A stretch of DNA of 64,000 nt from Conus ventricosus (lineage: Eukaryota > Mollusca > Gastropoda > Neogastropoda > Conidae). The translations under genes and the position numbers were made by a program. Within the stretch, counting starts at the first letter, position 1. Each line of letters begins with the position of its first letter. The notes beneath the pieces are model-generated. The model saw only the letters and a program-made list of their open reading frames with translations, ran no database searches and was not told the origin of the DNA. Shown one piece after another: positions 23,001 through 31,999 of this stretch. The stretch spans positions 52,358,835 to 52,422,834 of the forward strand of contig CM031604.1 in the NCBI GenBank assembly GCA_018398815.1, written 5' to 3'.

Positions 23001-23848
23001 TGCATACTTGCATTCTCTCTTGTCCTCTATATTTGTCATTTATGTTCTTGGCCATTCATTGGAACAAAACGTACACTTTGGCTCACTTTCATCTTGCCCC
23101 TCATGCACAATTTTGAACAGCTCAAGGTAGATTGTTGTGTTAAAAAAAAAAAGAAAGAAAAAAAAAAGGCAGAAAACCAGATGCACTAAGCTCATGCAAT
23201 TTCCCGTGACTAACTGAACAACAATAAATCCAAACAATTCTAATCACTGGCAGTTAACAATCACATAGATTATAGAAGGCTGAAAAGAAAGAAAAAGATA
23301 ATTGTAAGCACTGAGAAGCAATCAAGCCATTAATAAGAGAACAACAACGACACAACAAAAACCAGATATGTAAGCCATCAAGTATTAATTCTGTAATTAA
23401 CAAACAAAATAAAAAAGAAAGAAAGGGAGGATGGAGGGGTGGGGGTGTACTGGAGAGAAAGTGGATGAACATCCTAATGAAAACGAAACAAAAAAGAAAA
23501 AAAAGATGTTTTGAACATTGTTTTTAAGAAACCGAACAGTAGACATATCGAGAGTGTAATAGTTCCTCTCATGACAGGACCAGTTTCAGTGTACATGATT
23601 TGTTGTTTACCTCTCTTTGTACAGTGGACTGGCTGCCCATCGTCCGTGAACTGGTGGCTGTAGGGGTGGGGACGATGAACGCCGCCCTGTCCATATCGCT
23701 GTCGCTGACCATCATCGCACTGGGCTGGATCCGTTACCGCCCCTGGCTGGGCGTCTCCATCCTGGTGATGGCGATGATGCCGCTCTTTGTCACCAAACTG
23801 CGCTCTGTCTTCTCCTCGTCCTCCAGGACATGGCATAGAAATGTGTAG
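12486..23848 (+). CDS. TMEM43: TMEM43 (LUMA) gene, ten 3' coding exons
   Basis: Joining 12486-12620, 15069-15163, 16489-16538, 17365-17434, 18994-19064, 19808-19932, 20436-20507, 21025-21126, 22619-22736 and 23625-23848 gives 1062 nt, an open frame of 353 residues plus stop, with every GT/AG junction phase-compatible. The product follows TMEM43 throughout: [14 protein letters not shown] near the start, [12 protein letters not shown], a long lumenal-type region, then three hydrophobic segments at the C-terminus ([50 protein letters not shown]) with the family motif VDW and RYRPW. Vertebrate TMEM43 is about 400 residues, so roughly 45-50 N-terminal residues, including the first membrane segment, are missing and probably lie upstream of the window or beyond the repeats at 1-11,660. 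Known role of the family: a four-pass protein of the ER and inner nuclear membrane that interacts with emerin and lamins. The SLT triplet in the penultimate helix appears to match the region of the human cardiomyopathy substitution (from memory). Confidence 0.95.
12965..13530 (+). mobile_element. RTE-clade LINE fragment (RT 3' part)
   Basis: Degenerate frames encode [39 protein letters not shown]-like [15 protein letters not shown] and then the ..[10 protein letters not shown]-terminal region. This is the end of an RTE/BovB-type reverse transcriptase (ADD motif followed by the YLG region). It sits in the TMEM43 intron in the same orientation and is non-functional. Confidence 0.75.
13709..14572 (+). 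mobile_element. tRNA-headed retroposon with poly(A) and TSD
   Basis: The head resembles a tRNA, with a box-A-like GTGGCGAAGTGGTTAGCG and a box-B GGTTCGAATCC at 13764-13774. A long body follows, ending in a ~21-base A run. A 15-base direct repeat, AAGTTCATGGGGATT, sits at both ends (13694-13708 and 14573-14587), marking one insertion event of 864 bp. A diverged copy lies at 29701-30485. It has no ORF of its own and is presumably moved by a poly(A)-recognising LINE. Confidence 0.85.
14600..14880 (+). repeat. Diverged fragment of the retroposon body
   Basis: Similar to 14320-14470 (GGACCGGAACAGGC, then GCAGCAGTGCAGTGTCTC), directly downstream of the complete copy. An older partial copy of the same family. 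Confidence 0.55.
15069..15163 (+). CDS. TMEM43: TMEM43 exon b
   Basis: The acceptor is ttttttcccag after a long T tract; the donor GTGAGTG is strong. 95 nt, phase 0 in and 2 nt out. It encodes [18 protein letters not shown], then [13 protein letters not shown]. The EMYQWVE core is the most recognisable TMEM43 signature. Confidence 0.95.
15211..15680 (-). mobile_element. tRNA-derived SINE, minus strand
   Basis: On the minus strand the element begins with a tRNA-like head: GGGCCGGAATAGCTCAGAGG, TAGAGC, then TGGACTCGTAATC. A poly(A) tail follows (T run on plus, ~15211-15223). A second copy lies at 31423-31844. It is in antisense in the TMEM43 intron after exon b. Confidence 0.75.
15690..16488. 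other. TMEM43 intron, unremarkable
   Basis: Nothing recognised apart from short TG runs near 16070-16085 and a T-rich stretch before the exon at 16489. Confidence 0.4.
16489..16538 (+). CDS. TMEM43: TMEM43 exon c
   Basis: The acceptor is ttgttgcag and the donor GTGAGTG. 50 nt encoding (R)[16 protein letters not shown], matching the charged stretch ending in a Y-S-Y motif that follows EMYQW in TMEM43. Confidence 0.92.
17365..17434 (+). CDS. TMEM43: TMEM43 exon d
   Basis: The acceptor is ttcactgtag and the donor GTTGGA (weak). 70 nt encoding (S)[13 protein letters not shown], then YSTVGHENP. This matches the EW-R region and the GHxNP motif of TMEM43. Choosing the AG at 17363-17364 rather than 17368-17369 keeps the phase with exon c. 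Confidence 0.9.
17460..17635. repeat. (CA)n-(TC)n microsatellite
   Basis: Imperfect CA repeats followed by a pure TC run in the TMEM43 intron, 26 bases after the exon d donor. It could affect splicing of that weak donor. Confidence 0.9.
17775..18240 (-). repeat. Retroposon body fragments, antisense
   Basis: Two successive pieces match the reverse complement of the body of the 13709-14572 element (for example CTGCTGCCGAGTCACG and AGGGCCTGTTTTGATC). The second piece, at 18015-18080, repeats the first with small changes. Confidence 0.6.
18465..18620. repeat. (TG)n microsatellite, interrupted
   Basis: TG repeats with interruptions in a TMEM43 intron. Open frames across it are low-complexity. 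Confidence 0.9.
18994..19064 (+). CDS. TMEM43: TMEM43 exon e
   Basis: The acceptor is tggtctttcag and the donor GTAACA. 71 nt encoding (S)[14 protein letters not shown], then KVGAFHLSE. It corresponds to the NPSAMAVES-to-GRFFLS segment of vertebrate TMEM43. Confidence 0.9.
19808..19932 (+). CDS. TMEM43: TMEM43 exon f
   Basis: The acceptor is tgatggcag and the donor GTTTGT. 125 nt encoding (G)[16 protein letters not shown] and on to [12 protein letters not shown]. It matches GLIDKVDNFK and FFYHSENPKYPE of the vertebrate protein. Confidence 0.92.
20046..20110. repeat. (TTG)n-(TG)n microsatellite
   Basis: About 14 TTG units then about 11 TG units in a TMEM43 intron. Confidence 0.92.
20436..20507 (+). 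CDS. TMEM43: TMEM43 exon g
   Basis: The acceptor is ttgtttgtgcag and the donor GTCAGT. 24 codons, phase 0/0: [14 protein letters not shown], then [10 protein letters not shown]. It matches VGDLRVSFSYAGL of TMEM43. Confidence 0.92.
21025..21126 (+). CDS. TMEM43: TMEM43 exon h
   Basis: The acceptor is ttgtttgttgttag and the donor GTGAAA. 34 codons, phase 0/0: [17 protein letters not shown], then [17 protein letters not shown]. It matches VTVIARQRGDQLVPF and LLLLHHGDFSAEE of the vertebrate protein. Confidence 0.93.
21686..21915. repeat. 48-bp tandem repeat
   Basis: About five copies of a 48-base unit containing CAGACTGTTACGTGTTCTTG then ATCTTTATAACTTTCAAA, one copy shortened. Intronic. Because 48 is divisible by 3, it yields repetitive open frames that are not genes. 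Confidence 0.88.
22077..22202. repeat. ~41-bp tandem repeat, three copies
   Basis: The unit contains TGTTTTGATAACAGAGATCA then GTGAATGACATTCT. Located in the intron before TMEM43 exon i. Confidence 0.88.
22619..22736 (+). CDS. TMEM43: TMEM43 exon i (membrane helix)
   Basis: The acceptor is ttctgttttacag and the donor GTATGT. 118 nt encoding [19 protein letters not shown], then [20 protein letters not shown]. The second half is a clear hydrophobic membrane segment. Confidence 0.94.
23625..23848 (+). CDS. TMEM43: TMEM43 terminal coding exon
   Basis: The acceptor is ctctttgtacag and the stop is TAG at 23846-23848. 73 residues starting [17 protein letters not shown] with two further membrane segments and the RYRPW motif between them. 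The C-terminal tail after the last helix ([14 protein letters not shown]) is longer than the short basic tail of the vertebrate protein. Confidence 0.95.
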
Positions 23849-25397
23849 AGCATGGTCCCTTTGGGTTGGTTGGTTGGTTGGTAAGTTGGTTTGTGTTTTG
23901 TGAATGTGATGTTGTTTTATTTTGTGTGTGGAGTATTTCTTTGTGCTGTGTGTCATTGAGAATTGTTCTTTTGAAGTGACTGTGTTTTGTTGACCACAAG
24001 TCCTAGGATGTATTTAAGGTGATGAATATGTCAGCTGCTTTTCTTTGCAATGTCATTCTGGTTGAAGGCATTAACTATGTACACTGTCCTCATTCACGTG
24101 CAACTACTGTGCTCGTCATTACACACAGGAATGTTGTTTAATTTCATGTGAGCGTGTTTGGGTTCTTTGGATTCACAATATTGGTTAGAGAGAGTGACGA
24201 AAGCTTTTATTACACAGTTGAAAAGAGTGTGTGTGTGAATAATGCATACATGTGGTTTCATTCATTTAGCACACAGTTTGTTTTTTTTCTTTCAAAAAGC
24301 TGTAGTGATTACTGTGTGTGGCAGGAAATCAAAACTGCTCTGGGTTTTCACACCACAGAGGAACAGCAGTACAACACGCTCTGAAGCTGGAAATGTGGAA
24401 CAGGGTGTGTGAAAAAAGTGAACCTGTATATAAGTAATCAAAACATACTGCACATATTAAACTTCAGTGGGCTCAAATCAACTCAGATCAGTTTCTCAAC
24501 ATAGATGGGTTGCTGACTAGGATAAGGCCCAGTGATATCGTGGGAGGAATAAAACTGTTGGTGTTTGAGCTCAATTTGGCTAAGAGCAATATCTGTACTT
24601 CTCTAGGTCAGAAAATGCTTATTCACTAGCCAGTGGGTGATGGAGGGCCTCGCATCATTCCAAAAATCCAGGTTCCCCGCCATCGTCAATGGCGAGTCAT
24701 GTGACCTGTGTAAAATCTGCAGTCTGCCATAGTGATTGTCCCGTCCCCACAGTGTTTCCCAGAGTTCCACCAGTCCAAGCCTGGTTCTTGCCTCAGAGCA
24801 TCGTAGAGCAGGCAGATTGGCAAGACGTGGTCTGTGGTCTGAGGGCATTTGTCTATGGAGGAGATGGTGATTCTGTAGAGACAGTAATGGAACTGGCAAC
24901 ATTCTGAATCTGACCCAAATGTTACTGACTTTTTGCTGGGCTCAGTCCAGCTGGTATTCCAGGAATAGAAAAAAACGCTTATCTGTGCTTGCAGGCACAT
25001 TTTTAGGGCAGGGAAACTCTTGCAATTTTATGTCATGGACATGCTCAGTTTGTCTTCAGTTACGAGATGAGTGTGTGTGTGTCTGTGCACTTGTGTGTGT
25101 ACCTAGAAGAAGTCTGTTAGTTGGGTTTTCTTAGCTATACTTCAGTTTTCTTTCTCTGATAAGGTGGCTCAACTATTGTTCAGTAACTGTTGGCTTAAAA
25201 TCATTTCTACTTTACTATTGTTATGTAATAGTCAATGTGCATGTCTATGACGAGAATAAAGTTAATTTTGTTAAACATTTTAAACACTTTTTTTTTTACT
25301 GATGCACTTTGTCTGTGATAGACATGTTTACAGTCCCTAAACTATATCTCTTTATTGATTACTATGGAGACTGTATGTATATATGAGCATGTGTGCA

Positions 25398-25438
<41 letters not shown>

Positions 25439-25890
25439 ACGTGAGCGTACATGCATGCGTTGCGGATACCAGGGGTTGTTCTTTCAGCATGAATGGTATT
25501 TCCGTCTGTGTGAAATTCTGTGCAGAAGTTTCCTTTGTTTTTTTCTACCACTCCGTTTGAAGCTGCCATTTTATTATTATTATTTTTTTTAATCTTCCTT
25601 GATTATTCTCTGCAGTTGTTGTCTTTCTGTTTTTATGGCCCATATCTTTTCTGTGTTTAAGGCCCACATACCTTACTGGTCATTTTTTTCTAGGATGTAT
25701 TGACACCTTTTTCCCCTATGACACTATTTATAGCACTCTACCAATTCCGTCGTTGCCAGGAGAGTGGAGAGTCATACTGTGCACAGTACAGTGAGCACTA
25801 GCTTTGTGTTCTACAATGTGATTTGCTGGTTTGGGTGTTTTTCTAATCATTCTTATGTATTTCAATGCTTCAATAAAAAAGAGAAACAAC
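23849..25890 (+). other. TMEM43 3' UTR / downstream region
   Basis: This non-coding stretch follows the TMEM43 stop. Canonical AATAAA hexamers lie at 24548-24553, 25255-25260 and 25872-25877, so alternative polyadenylation is possible. It includes a TTGG repeat just after the stop, a degraded LINE piece (separate entry) and a (TG)n tract at 25400-25440. The true cleavage site cannot be decided from sequence. Confidence 0.55.
24620..24905 (-). mobile_element. LINE 3'-end remnant
   Basis: The minus strand encodes KCPQTTDHVLPICLLYDALR, resembling the cysteine motif with (T/E)HxLxxCxLYxxLR at the C-terminus of RNase H-type LINE ORF2 proteins. Short and degraded; it lies in the TMEM43 3' region. 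Confidence 0.5.
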
Positions 25891-26493
25891 TGGGTGTGAA
25901 AGATGAAGTATAGCTGACCTAGTTGAACGAATTAAGTCTAATTCACCTTCAGACTGTCAGCTGCCAAGCTTCTTTGTTGTACATTATTACATATTATTCA
26001 AGACAATTTAATGTACGTCCATTTTCATTATTTTCCCTTCTTTTCCATGACAGGACTCTGTGATGTGGTCTGTTGGTTGGGTTGTAAGGGATTTGTGTTG
26101 TTGTTGGGTTTTCTTTTTTGTGGTCTGTGCAAAGCGATAGGTCTAAGATAGCCTTACATTGACAGGAGGGTTTTGTGCAAGATAGAAAGTCTCTGTGTCT
26201 GTTACTCACATTCATGCATGTGTGCATATGTTTGTGGGATACTGACAGGCTTTGTATGAAGTGGAAGATTGAAATTTCGGTATGTTATGTTTATGAGCAT
26301 TGGAAGTTTTGTCTTCCTGTAGCCTTTTTCAGTTTTGTTGTCTGTTCTCTTACTCATGTTTGTCCTGTTTCACTGGCTGTTGTCCTGTCCCTGTCTCTTT
26401 CTGTGGCACTGTGCAATTATTTCTTATTTAATTTTCACACTGAACTGAACTATAGTGCTTTTTTTCCTGCCTAAATCTCTTTTCTTTCTCCTG

Positions 26494-27409
26494 TCACCTG
26501 TCAGCAGTCCCATAGCCTGCCCAGGTATTCGGGAAACTGCACGTGGTTTGTCTTACAAGAAGCCTCCACCTGACCCGGTCGTTGACTAGTACGTGGGTTT
26601 GGGCGAAGCTTTTGCCAGTCCATTCCATGACGTTGTCTGACAGTCTCTTTCTCTGGCATCCCCCTTCTCCTCTTTCCTTGTACGGTTCCCTATAGAATGG
26701 TTCTTGGAGAGGCCTGGTTGTGTGGCCATACCACTTCAAATTCTTTTCTTATGGCTGACACAGTTTTCATACTGACCCATCTGCTGACCCTCTCTTCTAC
26801 GCACCTCTTCATCAGTGATGCACGGTCAGTGTAGGACATGCCAAGGAGTCATCTGAGGCACCTCATTTCTGCAGCCTGGATCTTCCTTCGGAGGTCTGCT
26901 GTTAGAGTCCATGACTCGTACACATGCAGGAGAACTGACACGAGGAGAGCCTGCAACAGTTTCAGTTTGGTTTGGAAGGTGAGCTTTTTATCTCTGCAAA
27001 TTGGTTTTAACTTTGCCATCACAGCTGCAGTCAGCACAATTCTTGCGTGGATTTCTGGCTTGCATCCTTCCTGGCTGATGGCAGCACCAAGGTATTTGAA
27101 CTCTTCGACTGTTTTAAGTTGATGACCACTGACTTTGATTGGTGTGCTGATGAGTTTGTCACTGTCTTTCATGAGCTTTCTTTGTGCTTTGTTTAGATTT
27201 TGGGTGCCTGTGTACATCAGTGCCTGCCCTGAATGCTCACTGGGATAAGGAGGGACTCTGTAGCTTAGCCTTCTTGAAATTCTGTTCCAGTTATTTCCCT
27301 TGTTTTTGAATTTTACATTTTCATCCTCTTGGACTTTTTTTCCCTTTCTTTTTGTTTGTTTCTTTTTTGCCAGGATTTTTTCTGCCTTTGCGGCGAATTC
27401 ACATGTCAT
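26494..27409 (-). mobile_element. RTE-like LINE fragment, minus strand
   Basis: An open stretch at 26849-27409 encodes VEEFKYLGAAISQEGCKPEI, KLKLLQALLVSVLLHVYESW, TLTADLRRKIQAAEMRCLR. The continuation at 26494-26739 encodes KWYGHTTRP, then VMEWTGKSFA. This is the standard C-terminal part of RTE-like reverse transcriptases (YLG ... ESWTLT ... RRIQ..EMRC ... WYGH). The 5' part is missing and a frame break lies near 26,845. Confidence 0.8.
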
Positions 27410-27639
27410 TGTTCAAGAAAGTCTTAAAACTTTTTTTTCTGTTCTAATTGAAAACATGCCAGCTGTTTGGTATTATATTATACTGTACCTTGTCAAATTC
27501 TTCCAAGTACGGCGGTTTGAAAGCTCTTGTTTTGGTGACATTTTCATGGCAAACGGAGCGATCAGATCAGATGCCTGCACACCATCCTTCATCTCCAGCG
27601 ATGATAAGAGGTGGCCACTGCTTTGTTCTCATTCTACAG

Positions 27640-28150
27640 CCAAACATCTTGCTGTGTGTTCCACTCAGGTTTACACTGTGTCTCTCACTCTACAGCTGAA
27701 CATCTTGCTGTTTGTTTTGCTCAGGTTTACACTGTGTCTCTCTCATTCTACAGCCAAACATCTTGCTGTGTGTTCCACTCAGGTTTACACTGTGTCTCTC
27801 TCATTCTACAGCGGAACATCTTGCTGTTTGTTCCACTCAGGTTTACACTGTGTCTCTCTCATTCTACAGCGGAACATCTTGCTGTTTGTTCCACTCGGGT
27901 TTACACTGTCTCTCTCATTCTACAGCGGAACATCTTGCTGTTTGTTTCACTCAGGTGTGCACTGTGTCTCTCTCATTCTACAGCTGAATATCTTGCTGTT
28001 TGTTCCACTCAGGTTTACACTGTCTCTCTCATTCTACAGCGGAACATCTTGCTGTGTGTTCCACTCAGGTTTACACGGTGTCTCTCACTCTACAGCGGAA
28101 CATCTTGCTGTTTGTTTCACTCAGGTGTGCACTGTGTCTCACCTAACTCT
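27640..28150. repeat. 58-bp minisatellite
   Basis: About eight to nine copies of a ~58-base unit: CATTCTACAGCGGAACATCT, TGCTGTTTGTTCCACTCAGG, TTTACACTGTGTCTCT. Each unit carries a pyrimidine tract followed by CTACAG, which looks like a splice acceptor. Long open frames across it (up to 290 codons) are repeat artefacts. Confidence 0.9.
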
Positions 28151-28159
28151 GTCTCAACT

Positions 28160-28800
28160 GCAGCACATGTAGTCATTACTTCTTCATTTCAATTCTTTCG
28201 CTGTTTTCCTTGTGTTATGAGTGGATTCAGGACTGACATGTCTTTAACCATCTGCATTTAGTTATCACCATCCCCGCTCCTTGTTTTTCTCCTTGTTTCA
28301 ATGCTGCTGTCTCACCTCTTATACTGTGCACATCAAACGGGAATGGGGACCTAAAATCAGGAGTCCAGGGCGAGCTTGAGAGCTTGAGTTCCAGTCCAGC
28401 CAAGACCTCAAGGATCTTGGTTTTGGATTCTGAAGCGCAAGGCATTCATGATCACAGGGATGAGGTGTGAACAGTTCCGTCTTTTCGTTGTACAGCTGAG
28501 ATTCAAAATTTGACATCCGCTATGATACTTTTCTGTTGTGATGTGGCAACTAAGTAGTGGGAATATAAACACTGTCCAGAGTGGACAGTAGCTGTGCATT
28601 CTGTAGAGTCTGTTATGGTCTTTATGATTGTATCAAGATTGTTTTGCTGAACCAGTTCAGTTTGGGATTTCTTCCTTTTTTTCATTGCATCGTGTCTCGA
28701 GTGTGTTAAATATACGAGTGGTTCCTTGATTGAATGATGATTTTTGCTGCTTAGTGCATGGATTTTGCACTGTTGTGAACACCTCTCCCCTCACCCCCTG
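28160..28800. other. No gene seen
   Basis: Ordinary intergenic sequence with no recognisable coding or repeat family signal. Confidence 0.35.
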
Positions 28801-28814
28801 CCATGAGCATGCAT

Positions 28815-28818
28815 ACAC

Positions 28819-28862
<44 letters not shown>

Positions 28863-28867
28863 TGCGC

Positions 28868-28907
<40 letters not shown>

Positions 28908-28910
28908 CGC

Positions 28911-28950
<40 letters not shown>

Positions 28951-28957
28951 CATGCGC

Positions 28958-29003
<46 letters not shown>

Positions 29004-29006
29004 CGC

Positions 29007-29058
<52 letters not shown>
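28815..29058. repeat. (CA)n array with CGCATGCGC interruptions
   Basis: About 240 bases of CA broken four times by a GCATGCGCAA-type block (two lack the first bases). This suggests a higher-order repeat of ~55 bases. Purine-pyrimidine alternation continues through most interruptions, so the array could form Z-DNA. Confidence 0.92.
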
Positions 29059-29059
<1 letters not shown>

Positions 29060-29061
<2 letters not shown>

Positions 29062-29700
29062 GCACATGCACACATTTCATTCTGAAACGCACATACACTT
29101 AAACACACAATACATTTGCAATCGAATCAGTACTGATTTTAAGCTAATTGCTCAAGAAAGATGTAATGCGGAGACAATATTTTGGTTCTCGTCATTGCTG
29201 TTGCTTTTTTTAGTATAAATGTATGGTTGTTATCATTAGTGTTGATGAAGTTTCTGTTCTTGTGATTTGTTTTTACATTCACTAAAATCAATAGAGTGTT
29301 GTACAAAAAGTATTCCATAACTGTTAACAGGCGATCCTCTTTATCTGGGGGCTCAGTTTATAAATCTTTCATGCAGGTGTGTAAAGGAACATTTGTTTTC
29401 CTTCCGTAGGAAATCTTGCACTGTTACCACTGTGCAATAATGGCGATATGGTTGCCACTAGCCCTGAAGCAGAAATTTTTGAGTGGAAATTTTCAGAATT
29501 CCAAAACTAACTTATTAATCGCTCTTCAGATTCATGCAAATCCATATAGAAGGTCACAGGAATATGACTGTCATAACTTTTCTGTGTATGTTTATCGTTT
29601 TCAAGTCAGCGCCTTTATAATTTATTTTGCAACTTTGATCTGGTTTGCCATTACATGCTATTTTATTTCAGTGCCATTTGAGTATAAAGCTTTATTCCCA
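29060..29700. other. No gene recognised
   Basis: A 98-codon open frame at 29416-29712 has no recognisable features and ends inside the retroposon at 29701. I see no supporting splice or promoter signal. Confidence 0.35.
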
Positions 29701-30485
29701 GCCAACTGCTGACGTGGTTAGCATTGCAGATTGCCGTTTGAGAAGTCAGTCAGTTTGATTCCCATCAGAGCTCTTTATATGCGGGATTTTTTTTGCCCCA
29801 ACTGGCACCTGCTCAGAGTTGAGTTTGCTATGGAATCACACAGTTGAGTTTCATCCACTGAACGGATGCAGTTCTGAGAGTGTTGCTCCAATCTCCTGAT
29901 CAGTGCTGCAGGCATCTGTACCTGTCAGGCCCGGATGATGCTGAGATGTGTTATGAAAGAAGTGTACAGTGTAACCCTGTCATGCAGTCTCAGACCAAGA
30001 TTGACTTCTGCAACATCATCTTCATCATTCTCATCATCTTCATCATCCTTATCCTCACCGATCAACATTAAAAGTATCAAATTCTGTGACCCTGCTCTCA
30101 TGGTGACCACAGTTTCCAATTCCTGTCCACATCTCTGCCCTTGGTGTGTTCATATGCAGGTCAACATCAGCAGCAGATTCATGGGGAAAGTCAGTGAATG
30201 GATGTGGTGGCGCCCTCTTGACAGGGAAGTTCATTCACACTAAACTTTGTAACGAAGCAGTTATTTTCATCAGTAGGGGGTTTACGAGGTTATGTTGGAT
30301 CGGAACAGGCACTTCTAGACACCGCTGAAGTGAGTCCGCAGCAGTGCAGTGTCTCCTCCAGTGGGTTGCCTTATAATGATTTGACATTGACTGTTCCCTG
30401 TGGATTGCCGGTGCTTGAACAGACAGAATGAGCGGCATGGGGTGATGCCTCCGACGTGGCACGGAAGGTGGGACAGCGAGAAATA
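29701..30485 (+). mobile_element. Diverged copy of the tRNA-headed retroposon
   Basis: Aligns over its length with 13709-14560: GTGGTTAGCATTGCAGATTG head, GAGTTTGCTATGG, CATCCACTGAACGG, CTGCAGGCATCTGTACCTG, then GGATGTGGTGGCGCCC and GGTGGGACAGCGAGAAA at the end. Box B has decayed (GTTTGATTCCC). No clear target-site duplication, so it is older than the first copy. Confidence 0.75.
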
Positions 30486-30489
30486 AAAG

Positions 30490-31400
30490 TGAAAATTAAC
30501 AAGAAAGCTGTAGTCCCAGCTATTTGAAAGAAACATATTCAACAGCAAGAAGATGATGGTTATGCCTTATATTGTGGATGTTTCCTGGTGTGTTGAGAAA
30601 AGTTGATGGAGTAAGAATGTAAAAGGACTAGTCTTCAAAGTTTGGGACTCTGGTGGGTCATTTTGAAATGTTCTTTTTTAAAAAATAAAAATGTTTTTAT
30701 TGTTATTTTATTGATGGGAATTGAAAAAAACAACACCCAAACATCTCAGGACTGAGACCATAGAAGAAAATTACCTTTATATCTGAGTCATCACTTCATA
30801 TCTGCAAAATCATAAAGATCTTTTCCATGGAAGCAGGAGAATACATTTTAAAAATGCAGATCTATTTCCTTGATTGTTCAACAGTAGAAAATGGGAACAT
30901 TTTGGAATCTGATCCAGCGACCTGTTTCAGCACCATTTGTTGAATGGTGTCAGAAAAAAGAAATGGAACAGCCGGATGCTGTCGTTGTCAGACACGGAAA
31001 GTCACACCACATGTGAAGGAACATGTGCTAGTAGATCCTCTGAAGCGCTGACCATAGCCCGTTGAAATGTATGGAGGAGTAGTAACAAGATGAGAGATGC
31101 AGACAGTGTGCGATGATACACATTTGCAGCAAATATGTTGTTGAAATATTCTGTAGAGGAGACAGTTGCTGATGTTGATTGGAATTGGAATTGTAATGAG
31201 AATGATGTGGAGATGTTGATTTATTGTGTTGTACACTGTGTTTTCTGTTGACTTTTTCTGTTGACTTGGTGTTTATCTGCTTGTCTGTTTATTAGCATGG
31301 TTTATTTCTTTGCATGCAGGTGTTGCCTGCAGTGCAAGATCTGTTGGGGACAGGGGGTGGGGGTGAGGGGATGTCAGTGTGTGAGTGTGTCTGTGTTTGT
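30490..31400. other. No gene seen
   Basis: A-rich stretches near 30,670-30,745 and otherwise plain sequence. Nothing recognised. Confidence 0.35.
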
Positions 31401-31422
31401 GTGTCCTTCAGCAAGACAAGTC

Positions 31423-31844
31423 TTCTTCTTCTTCTGCGTACACAGGCTGATACTCCTGCGAACACTCCCTGTATAGACAGGCAAGGATTAATCCTATCTA
31501 CCCAACAAAGGGAGTGGAGTTTTGTGTGTATGACCGTTTTTTATCCCGCCATTAAGGCAGCCATACTCCAGCTTCGGGGAAGGAGCATGCTATGTGTAAC
31601 GTGTCATCCATACCAATGGCCAAACTGGCCTTCTCTTCAGAAAGTTGGTGATGGGATTTTAAGTGTGTGCAAGATGTTATGCGTGCGTTCACACACGGAA
31701 CCTCGGTTTATAGTCTCATTCGAAGGACTGTATGCGGAATGGAGTCAGAACCAATGTGAACTCCCAGGGAAAAATCCCCCTGTACCGAAACGGCCCGGCG
31801 GAGATTCGAACCTGCAACCCCAAGATTACGAGTCCGGCGCTCTA
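31423..31844 (-). mobile_element. tRNA-derived SINE, minus strand, with TSD
   Basis: Same family as 15211-15680. A 14-base duplication CAGCAAGACAAGTC lies at 31409-31422 and 31845-31858. On the minus strand it starts within the tRNA-like head just before TAGAGCGCCGGACTCG, has an intact box B (GGTTCGAATCTCC) and ends in an AAG-rich tail. The head is cut before box A, so it is 5'-truncated. Confidence 0.82.
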
Positions 31845-31959
31845 CAGCAAGACAAGTCAAAACTATTGGGATGGATCATGTCAAATGCGAGAATATCACC
31901 TGCATGATCAGTATCTGCAAGCGATTCAGTTCTTTATGTCATTAACATAAGAACACGCA

Positions 31960-31962
31960 CAT

Positions 31963-31998
<36 letters not shown>
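31960..31998. repeat. (CA)n microsatellite
   Basis: Short pure CA run after the SINE. Confidence 0.9.
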
Positions 31999-31999
31999 G

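Noticed and set aside
27300..28172. 290-codon open frame
   Set aside because: Driven by the 58-bp minisatellite and overlapping an antisense RTE fragment. Three frames are open at once.
28657..29218. Cys-Val and Thr-His repeat proteins
   Set aside because: Translations of (CA)n/(TG)n; the same applies to the other microsatellite arrays.
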